A DNA stretch of 64,000 nt from assembly GCA_905147135.1 (NCBI GenBank), contig LR990050.1:7080501-7144500 (forward strand). Reading direction: 5' to 3'. Of this stretch, positions 1-10,584 are shown in pieces (position 1 is the stretch's first letter; the number at the start of each line of letters is the position of its first letter). Under the pieces are notes generated by a model that was not told the DNA's origin, searched no databases, and was given only the letters and a program-made list of their open reading frames with translations. The DNA comes from Blastobasis lacticolella. Lineage: Eukaryota; Arthropoda; Insecta; Lepidoptera; Blastobasidae. The position numbers and the translations under genes were made by a program.

Positions 1-1876
1 CTTTTAACACACGTTTGTTTCCTTAATTCGGAGGTTATGTCCCTTTTTCAAGTGTTGCTCTTGGTGATGACGTAGTTTTGTATAAATAATTGATGATCCA
101 GGCTTGCACTTTTAAATAATTATGAAACATTTAATTTCTTTAACTTCTGATCGGGCGCGGTTAATTGGCTGATACCAAACTTTGCTTCTATTCTGTGGAT
201 GGAGGAAGAGTGAACTGCGGTGTATGGAATTATTTTCCTGCTAAACATAATATTTTTTGTAATTGTTGCAATTTGTGTTTGTGGATGTTTTTCCTTGTTT
301 AAAGCAAAGAAATAGATAAATGTGATAAAGTAGTGAAGTGAATTTCACGCACCTTAATATCCTCGACGCGGCAACAGAAATGACACGCAGCTTACGTCCA
401 GCAAAGCTGAGAAAAGAATAGGTATGAAATTTTAACTTAAAAATTTGAGTGTTAATAAAATAGTGTATGCAACTGCATATAATAATGTATTAAAACACAC
501 GTTATTACACTTGGCTGCACTTCGTATGATAAACAGAAACTCATGTTTTATATGCGAGTTGCATAAACTACTGTCTTGCCGGTAAAAACGCAAAATTGTA
601 TTGTTTTGTTTCGCTTTGAAGAACAAGTTAAGGTAACTTAGTCCTCAATGTGACGACGGCAATCCAAATCGCCAGGAGCGTGTTCTAACAGAAAATTGTT
701 ACCTTATTGCTCATAATTCATAAAATGTTTTTTATTTTCTATTCTATTTATTATATTTATTCTTGCTTAAAATCACAAACAAATACAATATAATCTATCC
801 ATACAGTACCCACGTCGGGACACGTCCAAATAACTCGATCCAGCAAAACAAATACGTCGAAGAACGGCGCCTCACACCCACTCAACATGTCTAGACAAAA
901 CATTGAGTCCCCGCACACCCGTATCGATATCCAAACCCACGTGACCGAATACCAAAAACCATAGCAATCGACGATAAATATTCACCATGCTGCCCGCACA
1001 GTGTACGCTAGGATGTAAATTCAGCGCTGAAACATTTAGACCACGTAGCTACCCTGCTACCCCTAGGGGTGGTTACATCCCCTTCGATGTGTCCGGAATG
1101 CGTTAAATACACAACGGGCATCAGATACCGTGTTTTCGGTAATCATCAGGGGAAGGGATAATGTTGGGATGACGTAGCTTTTCCGGGAGCTATGTGGGTT
1201 TACTTGGACAGCTGAGGTGGGAAGACGCTTAATTTGACTGGGTTTTTTATAGTTTTAGGGCGCCATTTAGTATGAAATGTTGTGTTGATCTTAAGATTAA
1301 ATGCGATTAAGAATTTAGTGCAAGCCGGGATTAAGTTACATAGATAGTATAGTATAAAGTTTTCATAGCATTGTAATCATTTTCACTTATCTGGGCAGGC
1401 AGGTGCCACCAGCGTTCAAGCAAGTACATCGAATTTTTTATTCAACGAAGCATTCAACCTTACAGACGTTCGCCTTGTACGGCACTCGGTGTCCACCTAT
1501 TTTACTTTGGTAGGCCTATATTATAATTAATAAACATTTAATCAAGTGAAATGGCTGTTATTTGTTACAATAATTTGTGCTCGGTAAGCTTTAGGCGGGG
1601 TTTGTGTCCCAATCGTGAAAACGGAAATTATTCCGTAGTAAATTGTAAGTACATTTAAACTGAAACCAATTTATCTGGTCGACAGCTAGGTAATCGCAAT
1701 GATGTTGACAAATAGACCCTCTGGCTCGTACCGCCTCTTCGCTGTTCGATCTTTTAGCGGATATCGGGCGATACAATGACTCATTCGTTGAAACGACAAT
1801 CCGCTGTGATAAATGTGGCAAATTCGCCAGTGGTTTGTAAATGGAAAATAAAGGAACAAAATTAACGGTACCATTT
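1..1876. other. Unique AT-rich non-coding stretch
   Basis: No reading frame here exceeds about 80 codons and none resembles a known protein. No tRNA, LINE or SINE signature is recognisable. A slightly GC-richer part lies at about 800-1200. I see nothing else supportable. Confidence 0.5.
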
Positions 1877-2129
1877 AAATAAATAAATATTCGTGGACAA
1901 GTTCACACAGCGCCATCTAGCCCCAAACCAAGCAAAGCTTGTACTATGGGTGCTAGATAACTGATATACTACTTAAATAATTTTAAATACATACTTATTA
2001 TACATAGAACACCCAGACCCGTAACAGAAATTAAAATTCATCATTTCCATTTCTGCCCGGCCGGGAATCGAACCCGGGACCTTTTGCGGGGTAGACCGGA
2101 TGTTGACCATTGAACCACTAAGGTCGTCG
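1877..2129 (-). mobile_element. tRNA-derived SINE, family A (near full length)
   Basis: On the minus strand a tRNA-like head carries the pol III B box GGTTCGATTCC followed by CGGCCGGGCAGAAA. A conserved body follows with TTTTAATTTCTGTTACGGGTC, then GCTAGATGGCGCTGTGTGAA, then a short TTTATTTATTT tail. The same order is found at 8160, 34834, 36774, 38045 and 47705, so this is one dispersed family. RNA polymerase III transcription from the internal promoter is the usual mode for such elements. It is non-autonomous and needs a LINE reverse transcriptase. Confidence 0.85.
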
Positions 2130-2730
2130 ATTAAATTAATTCGATTCGATTCAAGTCGATTCGAGTCGATTTAATTGCTTAATGATTTTACATCCGTTGC
2201 GGTGTTTAAAGTTTCATGTAATTCCGCAATGAACGACAGTCATTCTAAATGGTGACTTTATATATTTTTTATTCAACCAGTAAATCAGGATTACTTTGAA
2301 TTGCGTAGTAGCAACGATCACTCAATATCGATTTTTATTTTATTGTACACCAAAGACGCCAAGTGGTAAGGCAAATATGTGAACAACACTGATAACCAGA
2401 CATCTTTATTTTCTTAAGAATTTCATAGAGAAAAGTAAGTGAATATCATCCCATATTTCAAGATCCCCGACTCGATGAACGCGAATTCGTTTGACAACTC
2501 GCAGACGTCATTTTTAAAGCAACAACTATCGCCCAAATTTATAAATGAACTACTATTACGTTTAAGACACTATCCTAAATGAGATTACCAGACACATCAT
2601 ACAGGTGGCACAATCTTCAGGCTCCAGGAACGCCTACGTTCAGTAATGGAAATATCTCATATGAATAATGACGCCTGCAGCACACTGTAAGAATGTCTTA
2701 AAATATGTTACAATAACAACATCAAAAACA
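2130..2730. other. Unique AT-rich non-coding stretch
   Basis: Only short unrelated frames occur. It begins with a simple repeat of the type TTCGATTCGA at about 2138-2172, next to the SINE head. Nothing else is recognised. Confidence 0.45.
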
Positions 2731-2975
2731 ATAATAATGATCTTGGCGTAAATGTTCCGGTTATGCTCTCGAGCACGCTCTAGGGTCCGGGCCCTGGCTC
2801 GATCATAATCCACAATTTGGCAGAACAGATGATTACAGTGGACCGACTGCCATCTGACTTCCGTGACCCTGCTACCACGAACCTGACCAGATTGGATCAT
2901 GGTTCCAGATTCAGTCGCCAGAATGTGCAGCTTTCACCACGATTTTAAGAGTAAGAGCATCGGTTAGAATTCAAC
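2731..2975 (-). mobile_element. SINE family B, 5'-truncated copy
   Basis: The minus strand matches the body and 3' end of the element that is complete at 15373-15715: CGGTGCTCTTA-like start, GTAACCATGATCCAAT-like block, a GTAATTACCTGATC-like block, CTCGAGAGCATAACC and a terminal ACGCCAAGATCATTATTATT. The tRNA-like head with its B box is missing, which is typical of 5' truncation during target-primed reverse transcription. Confidence 0.75.
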
Positions 2976-3579
2976 ATACGAACGTGTTACAACAACATAT
3001 TTCGGCTTAACCCTTCTCTGTCAACAACGTTACCAGCTAAGAAACTACTCGGAGCCAAACGAGATCTGACGCCACGCCATACGGCGGCCCAACACGGAAT
3101 TTCCATTACACGGCGATACGGGGCGCAACTTTTTCTCAACCTATTCTGATATCCAACAATCTCATCAAATCACCGACTGCGAAAGGCGCCAAGGGAGCTG
3201 ATTGAATTGAATCCCCGCTACCTGCGGCCATATTTCTTCACCGGTTTCCCCGAATTGAACTTTTACCGACAGTTAAATGTATTTTAATCTGATTGAACCT
3301 GCGACACAGATAAATCGCTGTGGCATTGCGATTTTTAGCTGGAGTCGGATTAAGTGGTTTTGTTCAGTGATTAATTGATGCGTGCGGTGTATGTACAGGT
3401 TTGCATACTTATCGACATGACGATATTTTATACGTGGATTTGTTAACAAATCTATGCTGTGATATATTACGAAAGTGATCTCCCTTTACTGACATCGTAG
3501 TAGAAAAAACACCTCCTGATATTCTGTCTCCTGTTGTTATCAACAGGTGTGTTTTAAACAAAGAAAATTTTACAGTAAT
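2976..3579. other. Unique non-coding stretch
   Basis: No coding frame or repeat family recognised. The part at about 3040-3250 is richer in CpG than its surroundings. Confidence 0.4.
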
Positions 3580-3787
3580 ACTAATGGATCTAGCGCGACT
3601 TCGTTCGAGTACATATACTTTACCACTACCTAGCCTTTTTTTCTTGCTTTTAAACCTTGCCCTTGAACCAGTCGATTTATTGTTGAAAACCGCATTAAAA
3701 TCCGTTGCGTAGTTTAAAAGATCTAAGCGTACATAGATACATACATAGATAGATAGGGACAGACGGCGGGAAGCGCCTTTGTTTAAA
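3580..3787 (-). repeat. Helitron-like short repeat, family C
   Basis: Read on the minus strand the element runs AAACAAAGGCGCTTCCCGCC, GTCTGTCCC, a block around CTTAGATCTTTTAAAC, ACGCAACGGATTTTAATGCG and ends near GTCGCGCTAGATCC. The same order recurs at 6591, 16136, 18265, 19486 and 26148. The best-preserved 3' end (19676) is CCCCTAGTT, consistent with the CTRR terminus of Helitrons. Class assignment is tentative because no transposase is present and the 5' end is unclear. Confidence 0.6.
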
Positions 3788-4419
3788 TTAAAAATAGAGA
3801 TGATTACTAATGCCCATACGCCATACAGACATAAAGGTATATTTTATCTCAACCAATACAAGTCACAAGCATTGAAAAAACCAAATCACGTCCAATTCAT
3901 TACGCAGAATCTTGAAAACAACGCAAACATATCAATATCGCATCCGTTTCTCCCATTGGAATCGATAGTTTTTGTAACCGGATCGCTGCGCGGTGCGTCT
4001 CATAAGAAATGCAAGCTCCACCACTTTATTTATTTACATGGGGCCAGCCCGATAAATCCGGGACTTCCTATCGCTTGGGGGACTTTTATTGGACTTTATA
4101 TTTAGTACACACCCCGCGGATCAATATACTCGGACGTAAAATCCGTTGGAATGTGTATCGCTTTGATTGTCTCCTGATCTGGATCCGGTTGATGCCTTCG
4201 ACGTGATGGTGCGAAAACAAGTAACATATTTTTATATAAATTCTGCAGCAGCTTACATCTAGACAGGTAGTTTATGTAAACAGTACGTTATCTTTCATAT
4301 ACCTACTCTAGTTTTTCTTGTATTGAGATTCAATGTACGATGTAAAATAGCTTTTAAGGTCTGTTAGTTATCACAGTGAAATATTTTTTTGAGGGAAGGG
4401 AAGAACATTTATTTAGGTA
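3788..4419. other. Non-coding stretch with two overlapping small frames
   Basis: Open frames of 108 codons (to 4105) and 65 codons (4009-4206) overlap on the plus strand but show no recognisable domain or codon pattern. I treat them as chance. Confidence 0.35.
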
Positions 4420-4680
4420 CCTCTGTTGGTCACCACGCGAAGGTTTGAAAGAACGTTTCTCGCTCGTACGATTCGGATGTGGAATGAGCTCCCAGCCACA
4501 GTGTTTCCTTTGGACTATGACATGGGATCGTTCAAGAGGTATATTAGAGGTCTCTTCAGAGGTGGGCAACGCATTGGTGACTCCCCTGGTGTTACTGATG
4601 TCCATAGGCGGCGATGACCACTTTCCATCAGGTGACCCGCATGCCTGTTTGTCTGCCGGATAACATAACATAAAAAAAAG
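4420..4680 (+). pseudogene. 3' end of a non-LTR retrotransposon (C-terminus plus 3' UTR tail)
   Basis: The plus-strand frame 4426-4617 encodes RFERTFLARTIRMWNELPA followed by TVFPLDYDMGSFKR, the characteristic C-terminal segment of many arthropod LINE ORF2 proteins (RTxxxWNxLPxxVFPxxYxxxxFKR). It runs into a 3' UTR with GTGGGCAACGCATTGG, CCACTTTCCATCAGGTG and a short A-rich end at 4680. Everything upstream of the C-terminus is missing, so this is a dead 5'-truncated copy. The same tail occurs at 17022, 45222 and 48000, and on the different elements at 13080 and 40332. Confidence 0.75.
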
Positions 4681-5269
4681 ATACAAACAAAATATTTACA
4701 GAACACAATAACTAAAACTTTCAAAAATAAAAATAGTCATCCACATCACTGCCTCCGGAATGGTGGCTAGAACGCTGGCTGTGAAATATTACATAAAAAT
4801 GAGATGAGACGTAACAATTTACACACTCTGTGCATACCTTGCTTGCGTTCATCCTGCGTAATGCATCTTGCATCGTGTGTTTGTACACTTATTTGGGTGC
4901 TTTTTTTATGAATTTTTCTACACAGATAGATCCAGACCTACGCGGATTACTTTTACGTATTTAAAGGTAAAAAGGTAGTATTAGGTGATAATTTTGTTAA
5001 TTTTACATCGCACCACATCAACAGCTTATATTTGTGCTAAAATAGTCCATTGCTGGACTTTAGACTTCTCCAAATTAGTAGAGGGCATTGTCGCAGTCTT
5101 GTACTTTGCAGTCGGATTGAATTTAAAATAGCGGACTCGAAATACTCAACTGAAAGTACTACGCGACAAAAGGTGCTAAGGTTACAGGTCTTAAAATATA
5201 ATTCAACTAGTCCCAGGGTCCCCAGTAAAAGACCTTGAGACAGTTGAACGGTTGAACAAGTTTAACAGT
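4681..5269. other. Unique AT-rich non-coding stretch
   Basis: No gene or repeat family recognised. Confidence 0.4.
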
Positions 5270-5428
5270 TTCGTACGTCTGTCTGTCTGTTCGCAATAAA
5301 CTCAAAACTACTGAACGGATTTTTAAGCGGCTTTCACCAATAGACAGAGTGATTACATTAGAAAAGTTTACGTGTTTAATAATTAAATTAGGTTACTACC
5401 CGTACGAAGCCGGGGCAGATCGTTGGTA
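5270..5428 (+). repeat. Helitron-like short repeat, family D, degraded
   Basis: It contains GTCTGTCTGTTCGCAATAAA, AAACTACTGAACGGATTTTT, CAATAGACAGAGTGATTAC and ends CGAAGCCGGGGCAGATCGTT. The related copy at 48945-49086 ends in CGCTAGT after a short GC-rich stretch. That arrangement (GC-rich terminal stretch then CTAG) fits a Helitron 3' end; here the terminus has mutated. Confidence 0.5.
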
Positions 5429-6590
5429 AAATATAATTTATAAAGTAAGAGAGGTACAGGAATCGATTTATTGAAGCGAACATTTTCCAAACGTATAATT
5501 TAATCAATTCAATAGAAGGGAAACTCATCAAACTCAAATAGTTTCCGATGAACGTTCGGCTATCCGGTAACAGTCACTGATTTACATCTAATTTGGGTTA
5601 AATGGGATAAGCTATTTAGTTATTTGCGATATTTGGTAGTTGCAATTAGCGTGCCGGATGGCGGTTGTTTGTCATGACACGTGCTCGAATGACGCTGTGG
5701 CCTAGCTTTGGCGTTATTATGTAATTACAAAGAGCGCAATGAATGGTGAAAAGCAAAACGTGTGTGTAAAAAACAAAACAAATTGAGGACGGTTACCACC
5801 CATAATTACGACTACGTATTTGTGTAAGCACACAACCGTTGGACTATCTCGTCAACCTAAAGACATTTATAGTGTGTTGTTACTGGTTATCTTTTGCTAT
5901 TGATATAGCGCCTAGTTGTGTGTGTTGTGATAGAAAGCATCGTTTAGTTGTGTGGCGGGAGATTAAACACTAACACAGACTATATTTATTCTTAGGGTGG
6001 TAATCTTTTTAAAGCTTAGTATGACAACAAAACAAACACAACAAAACTAATTAAACCAGCGCAAACTTATTACTCTTATTACTAATTATCCCTAGTAACT
6101 TCCGACTTAATTACTTGACGTGTTTTTCCCCATACTACACGTAAAACTGCGAGCGTGTAGTATCACGTCGGCTGCGCCACAACAGTGAATTTACGGCATG
6201 CCCGACGCTTGCAGGTAAACAATGGCTAAAAGCCTAAAGCCGCATCAGAATTAAGCCCATTACGGGCGCACCGCACCGATCGGAACGCATCCGGTGTAAT
6301 GCGACTGCGGCGGTGTCTGCGCTGGATCGCTCACAGAGTGGACTGGGGTTTTTTGTTGGTCTTGTTTCGGTTTATGCTTGATTGCTTGGTCGCTGTTTGG
6401 AGGCTGGTTGTTGAGTTGAATGGCTATGTTTTAGTTTTGATAAAAGCAGGCCGGTTTTTTGAATCGAGGAGTAAACTGGCTTCTACCCTCATTAATAATT
6501 ACTATGTAATTACCTATTTAAGTTCACAGTTCCTTAAAGCCTAAATGAAGCCAAATGAAGCTAAGTATAGGCGCACCGCTTGTAATAAGC
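5429..6590. other. Unique non-coding stretch with a CpG-richer island (about 6130-6340)
   Basis: Most of the stretch is AT-rich with no recognisable frame. At about 6130-6340 the GC and CpG content rises sharply (TTACGGGCGCACCGCACCGA, GCGACTGCGGCGGTGTCTGC), and a forkhead-like GTAAACA occurs at 6214. This looks like a candidate regulatory element rather than a gene. A plus-strand frame at 6299-6544 (81 codons) has no known domain. Confidence 0.3.
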
Positions 6591-6719
6591 TCCTCTTAAA
6601 TCACTCTGCCTATTGCTGAAAACCGCATTAAAATCCGTTGCGCAGTTTAAAAGATCTAAGAGTACATAGATACATAGGGACAGACGGCGGAAAGTGACTT
6701 TGTTTAATACTATGTGTAG
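6591..6719 (-). repeat. Helitron-like repeat, family C, fragment
   Basis: The minus strand carries the family C blocks TAAACAAAGTCACTTTCCGC, GTCTGTCCCTATGTATC, CTTAGATCTTTTAAAC and the AACGGATTTTAATGCGG block, stopping about 70 bases before the usual 3' end. Confidence 0.6.
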
Positions 6720-7042
6720 ATTCGAAATCAAACTGAAATATGCCGAGAATTACTGCGTAGCACTTTCGTAGAGGCAAATTTTCTGCGTAGTGGACGTAGC
6801 TGCTACGTGCTACGGCTCGCTGCGTACCCACAATGACAAATTGCTTCTATCTGACCAAGTTAATTAGATTTAGGTGCCCTATCATGCAGTTTTAGACCTT
6901 AATGTTAGAACAAATTAAAGGATTGAAATGATGTTTTGCAATTACCTGTTTATCGGTTAGACTGACTGCGTACTTTTATTTTTAACCGATTTATTGTCTC
7001 GCCCAGAATTAATTAAATTTTAGAGTTATAAATAACCAGAGA

Positions 7043-7475
7043 TAGAATAGGCTGAATATATTTACCTTAACTTTGAGGAACAGTGTCTAAAAATGGAAAC
7101 TTCCTTATGACAACTTATGACATAACGTAAATACATAAAAAATGTAAATACTGTTGTTATAAAATTTAATTAATTCTTTTGGTTTACCTCTGGTTTATTT
7201 CTCTATCTATATCTATTAATTTAAAGAAATAAACTATAAATAGCTTTCAATATTATCTACGCTAGGCACATATGTTTCTAAAACCGGCCTCATGTCACTG
7301 TTGACAGCGAGCCATCTTTATTTCTTATTTAGTTTGAGTGAGTATTAAATATTCGACCAAAAGTATAGAAGAGTGATGTCAAAAAAGAAGTCTCGAAAAA
7401 TAATTGTCATAAGGAAGTCCCCACTTCTTGACATTGTTCCTCAAAGTTTAGGTAAATATATTCTATTCCCATCAC
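7043..7475. mobile_element. MITE with about 60-bp terminal inverted repeats
   Basis: Bases 7054-7113 and 7404-7463 are inverted copies of each other at roughly 85 percent identity by eye (shared words AATATATTTACC, AACTTTGAGGAACA, ACTTCCTTATGACAA). They bracket about 290 bp of AT-rich interior without a reading frame. The similarity continues weakly outward to about 7043 and 7475. This is the structure of a non-autonomous DNA transposon. I could not identify a clear target-site duplication, so the superfamily is open. Confidence 0.75.
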
Positions 7476-8159
7476 TGTAAATAGCACACGAGCGTCATTT
7501 TGTGAGTTAAATTCCCAGAATTTTGGTCACAATTCCTTGCTTTTACTCATTTTATTAGATCAAAACGGCATAAGCAGCCTTCTCACTCATCCTGCCGGGA
7601 GGGATCTAGGCCTTAACAAATAAAACGTACCTCAAATAAATGACATGTATACGTACGTATGACAAGCGGAGCATTTGAAGACGGTAACTCCTTGTGGAAG
7701 TTTTAATGCGAAGCCACATCACACACTGTGCCGCGGTTTTTAGCACCGGGTCGGGCGATTTTATTACGTCACGTTACCGTGTCCGGGCTCTTCCCATTCG
7801 AGCACAAGTCAGGTTACTCCGTTACAATGGAGTAAGTAAGTGTAAGTAAGTGGAGTTAGATGAAAAATAACGAAATAGTTTCATTCAAAATTCGGGGGAC
7901 TTGGGTCTAATTTTTGTCTGTAGGTAAGTTAGATTAAGGGTTATTTTTTAATAGGCATGTTTGTATTTTTAAAATTTGATGTATTGTTTTACTTTAAGAT
8001 GTTGTTCAATAAACGTTTCATTCAGTTCACTTTATATTAATTTTAGATTTATTTTTTACTAATAGCTTAAATTACTACATAATATTGAGAGCTCGCCCAG
8101 ATGGGATTCTCTTCTAGAAGGGCAGTGGAGCCCTACCACCAAAAAACAAATCAAGATCG
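7476..8159. other. Unique non-coding stretch containing a recursive-splice-like site
   Basis: No gene or repeat family recognised apart from a short GTAA-rich run at about 7832-7853 and the splice-like site at 7911-7930 described separately. Confidence 0.35.
7911..7930 (+). other. Candidate recursive splice site (zero-length exon)
   Basis: The plus strand reads a pyrimidine-rich run, then TTTTTGTCTGTAG directly joined to GTAAGTT, so a consensus acceptor abuts a consensus donor at 7923/7924. This is the arrangement of ratcheting points in long insect introns. It would imply a plus-strand host intron across this position. Chance occurrence of such a motif in 64 kb is not negligible. Confidence 0.3.
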
Positions 8160-8329
8160 CAACCTATGCCAGTCTACCACGCAGAGGTCCTGGGTTTGAT
8201 TCCCGGCCGGGCAGAAATTGAAATGATGAATTTTAATTTCTGTTACGGGTCTGGGTGTTATATTTATAATAAATACTGTACTTGTTTAAAAATATGTGTG
8301 AATTATCCAAGCATATTTATTTATTATCT
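8160..8329 (+). mobile_element. tRNA-derived SINE, family A, internally deleted
   Basis: The plus strand begins inside the head (GTCTACCACGCAGAGGTCC), keeps the B-box region GGGTTTGATTCCCGGCCGGG and the TTTTAATTTCTGTTACGGGT body, then lacks the AGCACCCATA/GCTAGATGGCG part before GTGTGAATT and a TTTATTTATTAT end. The B box has one change from the usual GGTTCGATTCC. Confidence 0.75.
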
Positions 8330-8952
8330 ACAGCGTCAATTGCGTTGACAGATGGAAAGGTTTTTGCGAACCAGCTTTTCCCTAATGAGTTGTGCGGGTC
8401 AGATGGTAGCCACCGCACGTAAAAAGCCAAAACCTTACAATATATTTTTATATTGTGTTGTTTTGGTAGACCCAGTCGGAATGCCTCCAGATATTGAACA
8501 TCGCCCCATAATGCCAAAGACCGACTTAATAAAATGGAGGACCGATGAACATACGGTCACGTACGAAACGCCCCGCCGCCCAACCGGGCGCAGACCGTGT
8601 ACGCTGGTCCAAAGTTAAATTGAAACTGGTTGGAAAACCGCACTCACATGATTTACGAGTCGCCTGTGACTACGCAGCGCTGTTCAACCAGTGTTTTATG
8701 CGTCTGCGTAATTGAGAACCAGCGCGTGGCGTGTACGCATCCAAAGCCTAAACAGCCACTTCTAACTTGCTCTGGTTGTTTAAATTGGTATTGGTCGGAA
8801 CGTTTCTGCTTATGTGTTACGCTTGCGGTCCGTTACTGGCTGGGTTTATGTCAGATTGCGTGCAAAACTAGATATTATGCCTTTGTATAAGATTGAAGGA
8901 TTTGAATACCCCCGTAAGGATTCGTGGTATCCAAGTAGTCAAGTTGGTCTAG
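8330..8952. other. Non-coding stretch, possibly old repeat remains
   Basis: A plus-strand frame at 8352-8618 ends RRPTGRRPCTLVQS, weakly recalling the arginine/proline-rich GRRP segment near the C-terminus of some LINEs, but I could not support this further. The part at 8650-8880 is GC-richer and has an 86-codon frame without a known domain. Confidence 0.3.
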
Positions 8953-9244
8953 CGCAAGCACTTACACGAACAAACTCATTTTAAGAGCTCCAAGCATTAT
9001 TATTTCTTAACAATACCAAACCCCACCTGGCCATTTCAAAGGCCAGCACCGGCACATCTAAATCCTTCCCAGAGATCCCGCGGCGACAAGCATCTGCATC
9101 TGAAATGTTATTATCTCTCAAAGGGCCTTTTCTGCCCCAGCGACCACAGCTTCTGTTCCTTTTTGACCCCACATGGCTTGTTTCTCTTGCTCATAACCTT
9201 TTCGCCCTTTAAGGCTTTGATCTTTGCTCAAAGTATGCACCTAA
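8953..9244 (+). other. Open stretch ending at a strong splice donor (candidate exon)
   Basis: One plus-strand frame is free of stops for about 97 codons after a TAG at 8950 and ends at CACCTAAG|GTAAGTTTTT (donor at 9245). A possible acceptor, TTTTCTGCCCCAG, lies inside at 9138. The encoded peptide is unfamiliar, partly hydrophobic, and lacks an early methionine. The paired TCF-like words CTTTGATCTTTG sit at 9214-9225. It could be a coding exon, a non-coding exon or chance. See 9519-9672 and 9741-9761 for the following candidate exons. Confidence 0.2.
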
Positions 9245-9518
9245 GGTAAGTTTTTATATCGTCGCTTCATTAGGCAATATAATAGAAAACATATAATTAA
9301 ACATATAATTTCTTGGGGCCATATTCCCTTAGCAATTAAATATTGAGTAGGAGAGACAGGGACTGGACCATTTTGTCTACACCTAGTTCACTTTATAATT
9401 ATTTAATTATTTTACTTATTCAAATTTAGGAAATAACAAAGTGTGAGATAATCAACGCAAAAATCCTACTTAACATTTATTTCGCACCGACTCATTATAA
9501 GTTGGCTATTTATTTCAG

Positions 9519-9672
9519 AGCTTTTGCACTCCGCGGTTGCAGTTTAAGCTCCGGAGGAGGACTTAGTGAACTCTCGGAGGCTTTGTCCTAGCTTGTTGAG
9601 GTAGAATATTAGCAGTTTGAGAGTACTCTAAAAGTTTGGGCAAGGACTGCGATGTCACTGTGCCAGAACAAT
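9519..9672 (+). other. Candidate 154-nt exon, non-coding in all frames
   Basis: It is bounded by a good acceptor GGCTATTTATTTCAG and a donor AACAAT|GTAAGTTTG. Stops occur in all three frames, so if it is an exon it is untranslated or contains the end of a frame. Joined to the preceding candidate exon in phase, the frame continues for 23 more codons and then stops at a TAG near 9590. The following 68-base interval (9673-9740) has the size and ends of a typical short insect intron. Confidence 0.2.
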
Positions 9673-9740
9673 GTAAGTTTGTTGAATGGATATTTTCACA
9701 CCAAAATTTTATGACGTTTTACATTGTTTTTGTTTTACAG

Positions 9741-9761
9741 TTTATTGTGCAAAGGTTTTAG
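9741..9761 (+). other. Candidate 21-nt microexon
   Basis: A strong acceptor (TTGTTTTTGTTTTACAG) precedes 21 bases which end TTTTAG and are followed by the donor GTAAGAT. The length is a multiple of three; one of three phases has an in-frame stop. Evidence is splice signals only. Confidence 0.2.
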
Positions 9762-9881
9762 GTAAGATGGCTTGTGTGCCGTTTTATACAATTCAGTAAT
9801 AGATACGCAGAAACCATCTGGACCCACCTGGGACCTACTTAATGCATAATAAAGAACATGCTTTGTTATTAAAAAATAAAT

Positions 9882-10126
9882 CGTGATAAAAACCTGCACA
9901 TTCAGGCGACTAAATGTGTAACCATGATTCAATTTTGTCAGGTTCCCCAAGCAGCACGGAGTCGGATCACGGAGTTGGAGCACGGGTCACGGAGGTCAGA
10001 TGGAAGTCGCTCCACTGTAATTACCTGATCTGCCAAATCGTGTATGTAATATCCTGCCATGGTCAAGACGGACCCAGGGCCCTAGTGCGCGAGAGCATAA
10101 CCAGGATATTAAAGCTAAGATAATTT
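9882..10126 (+). mobile_element. SINE family B, 5'-truncated copy
   Basis: The plus strand holds CTGCACATTCAGGCGACTAA, a GTAACCATGATTCAAT block, TCCACTGTAATTACCTGATC, CATGGTCAAGACGGACCC and GCGAGAGCATAACC, in the order of the complete element at 15373-15715. The tRNA-like head is missing. About 25 extra bases around 9955-9985 look like a small internal duplication of the CGGAGT/CACGG words. Confidence 0.75.
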
Positions 10127-10584
10127 TTAAAATTTTATTATGATTATAGTGATAATATAATAGTGATTTGCTAGTAAAACCCTAATTTTTTTTAGGTTTA
10201 TTTAGTACGTTACGGGCCCCGTGTAAATGTCACCCGTACCGCCGAACCTTCATAGTTTCATAATACAAAACTTTGACTTGGAGAATTAATTTATTATATT
10301 GTACTCGTTAGGTTCGAGTAAGTAAGTTACATTAGGTACAAGTAAGTTATATCCCACCAAAAACAAAAATGTGAAAATGGGCCAAGTTTAATATTCATAA
10401 TAATTATGGAGTGGTTGTCGACTTCACCGACAACAGACTTGAGTAGATCTCATCCTATCCTATCATCCGCTTTTGATTTCGTACATAAGTGCCTTATATA
10501 TGAAACCAAAACTCGTACTGGCCGTCACCTTAGATAATAACTTAAGCGACAGAAAAATCGGAAAACCCCTGACAAAGTTTTGAT
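10127..10584. other. Unique AT-rich non-coding stretch
   Basis: Nothing recognised besides repeated AGTAAGTTA-like words at 10318-10348. Confidence 0.4.

Noticed and set aside
2050..2129. tRNA gene suggested by GGTTCGATTCC and a tRNA-like head (also at 8160, 15690, 36774, 38045, 47737)
   Set aside because: No complete cloverleaf with paired acceptor stem; each is followed by a conserved SINE body and copies recur.
6750..6830. Repeat family based on TGCTACGTGCTACG (also at about 39080)
   Set aside because: The shared core is too short to define an element from two occurrences.
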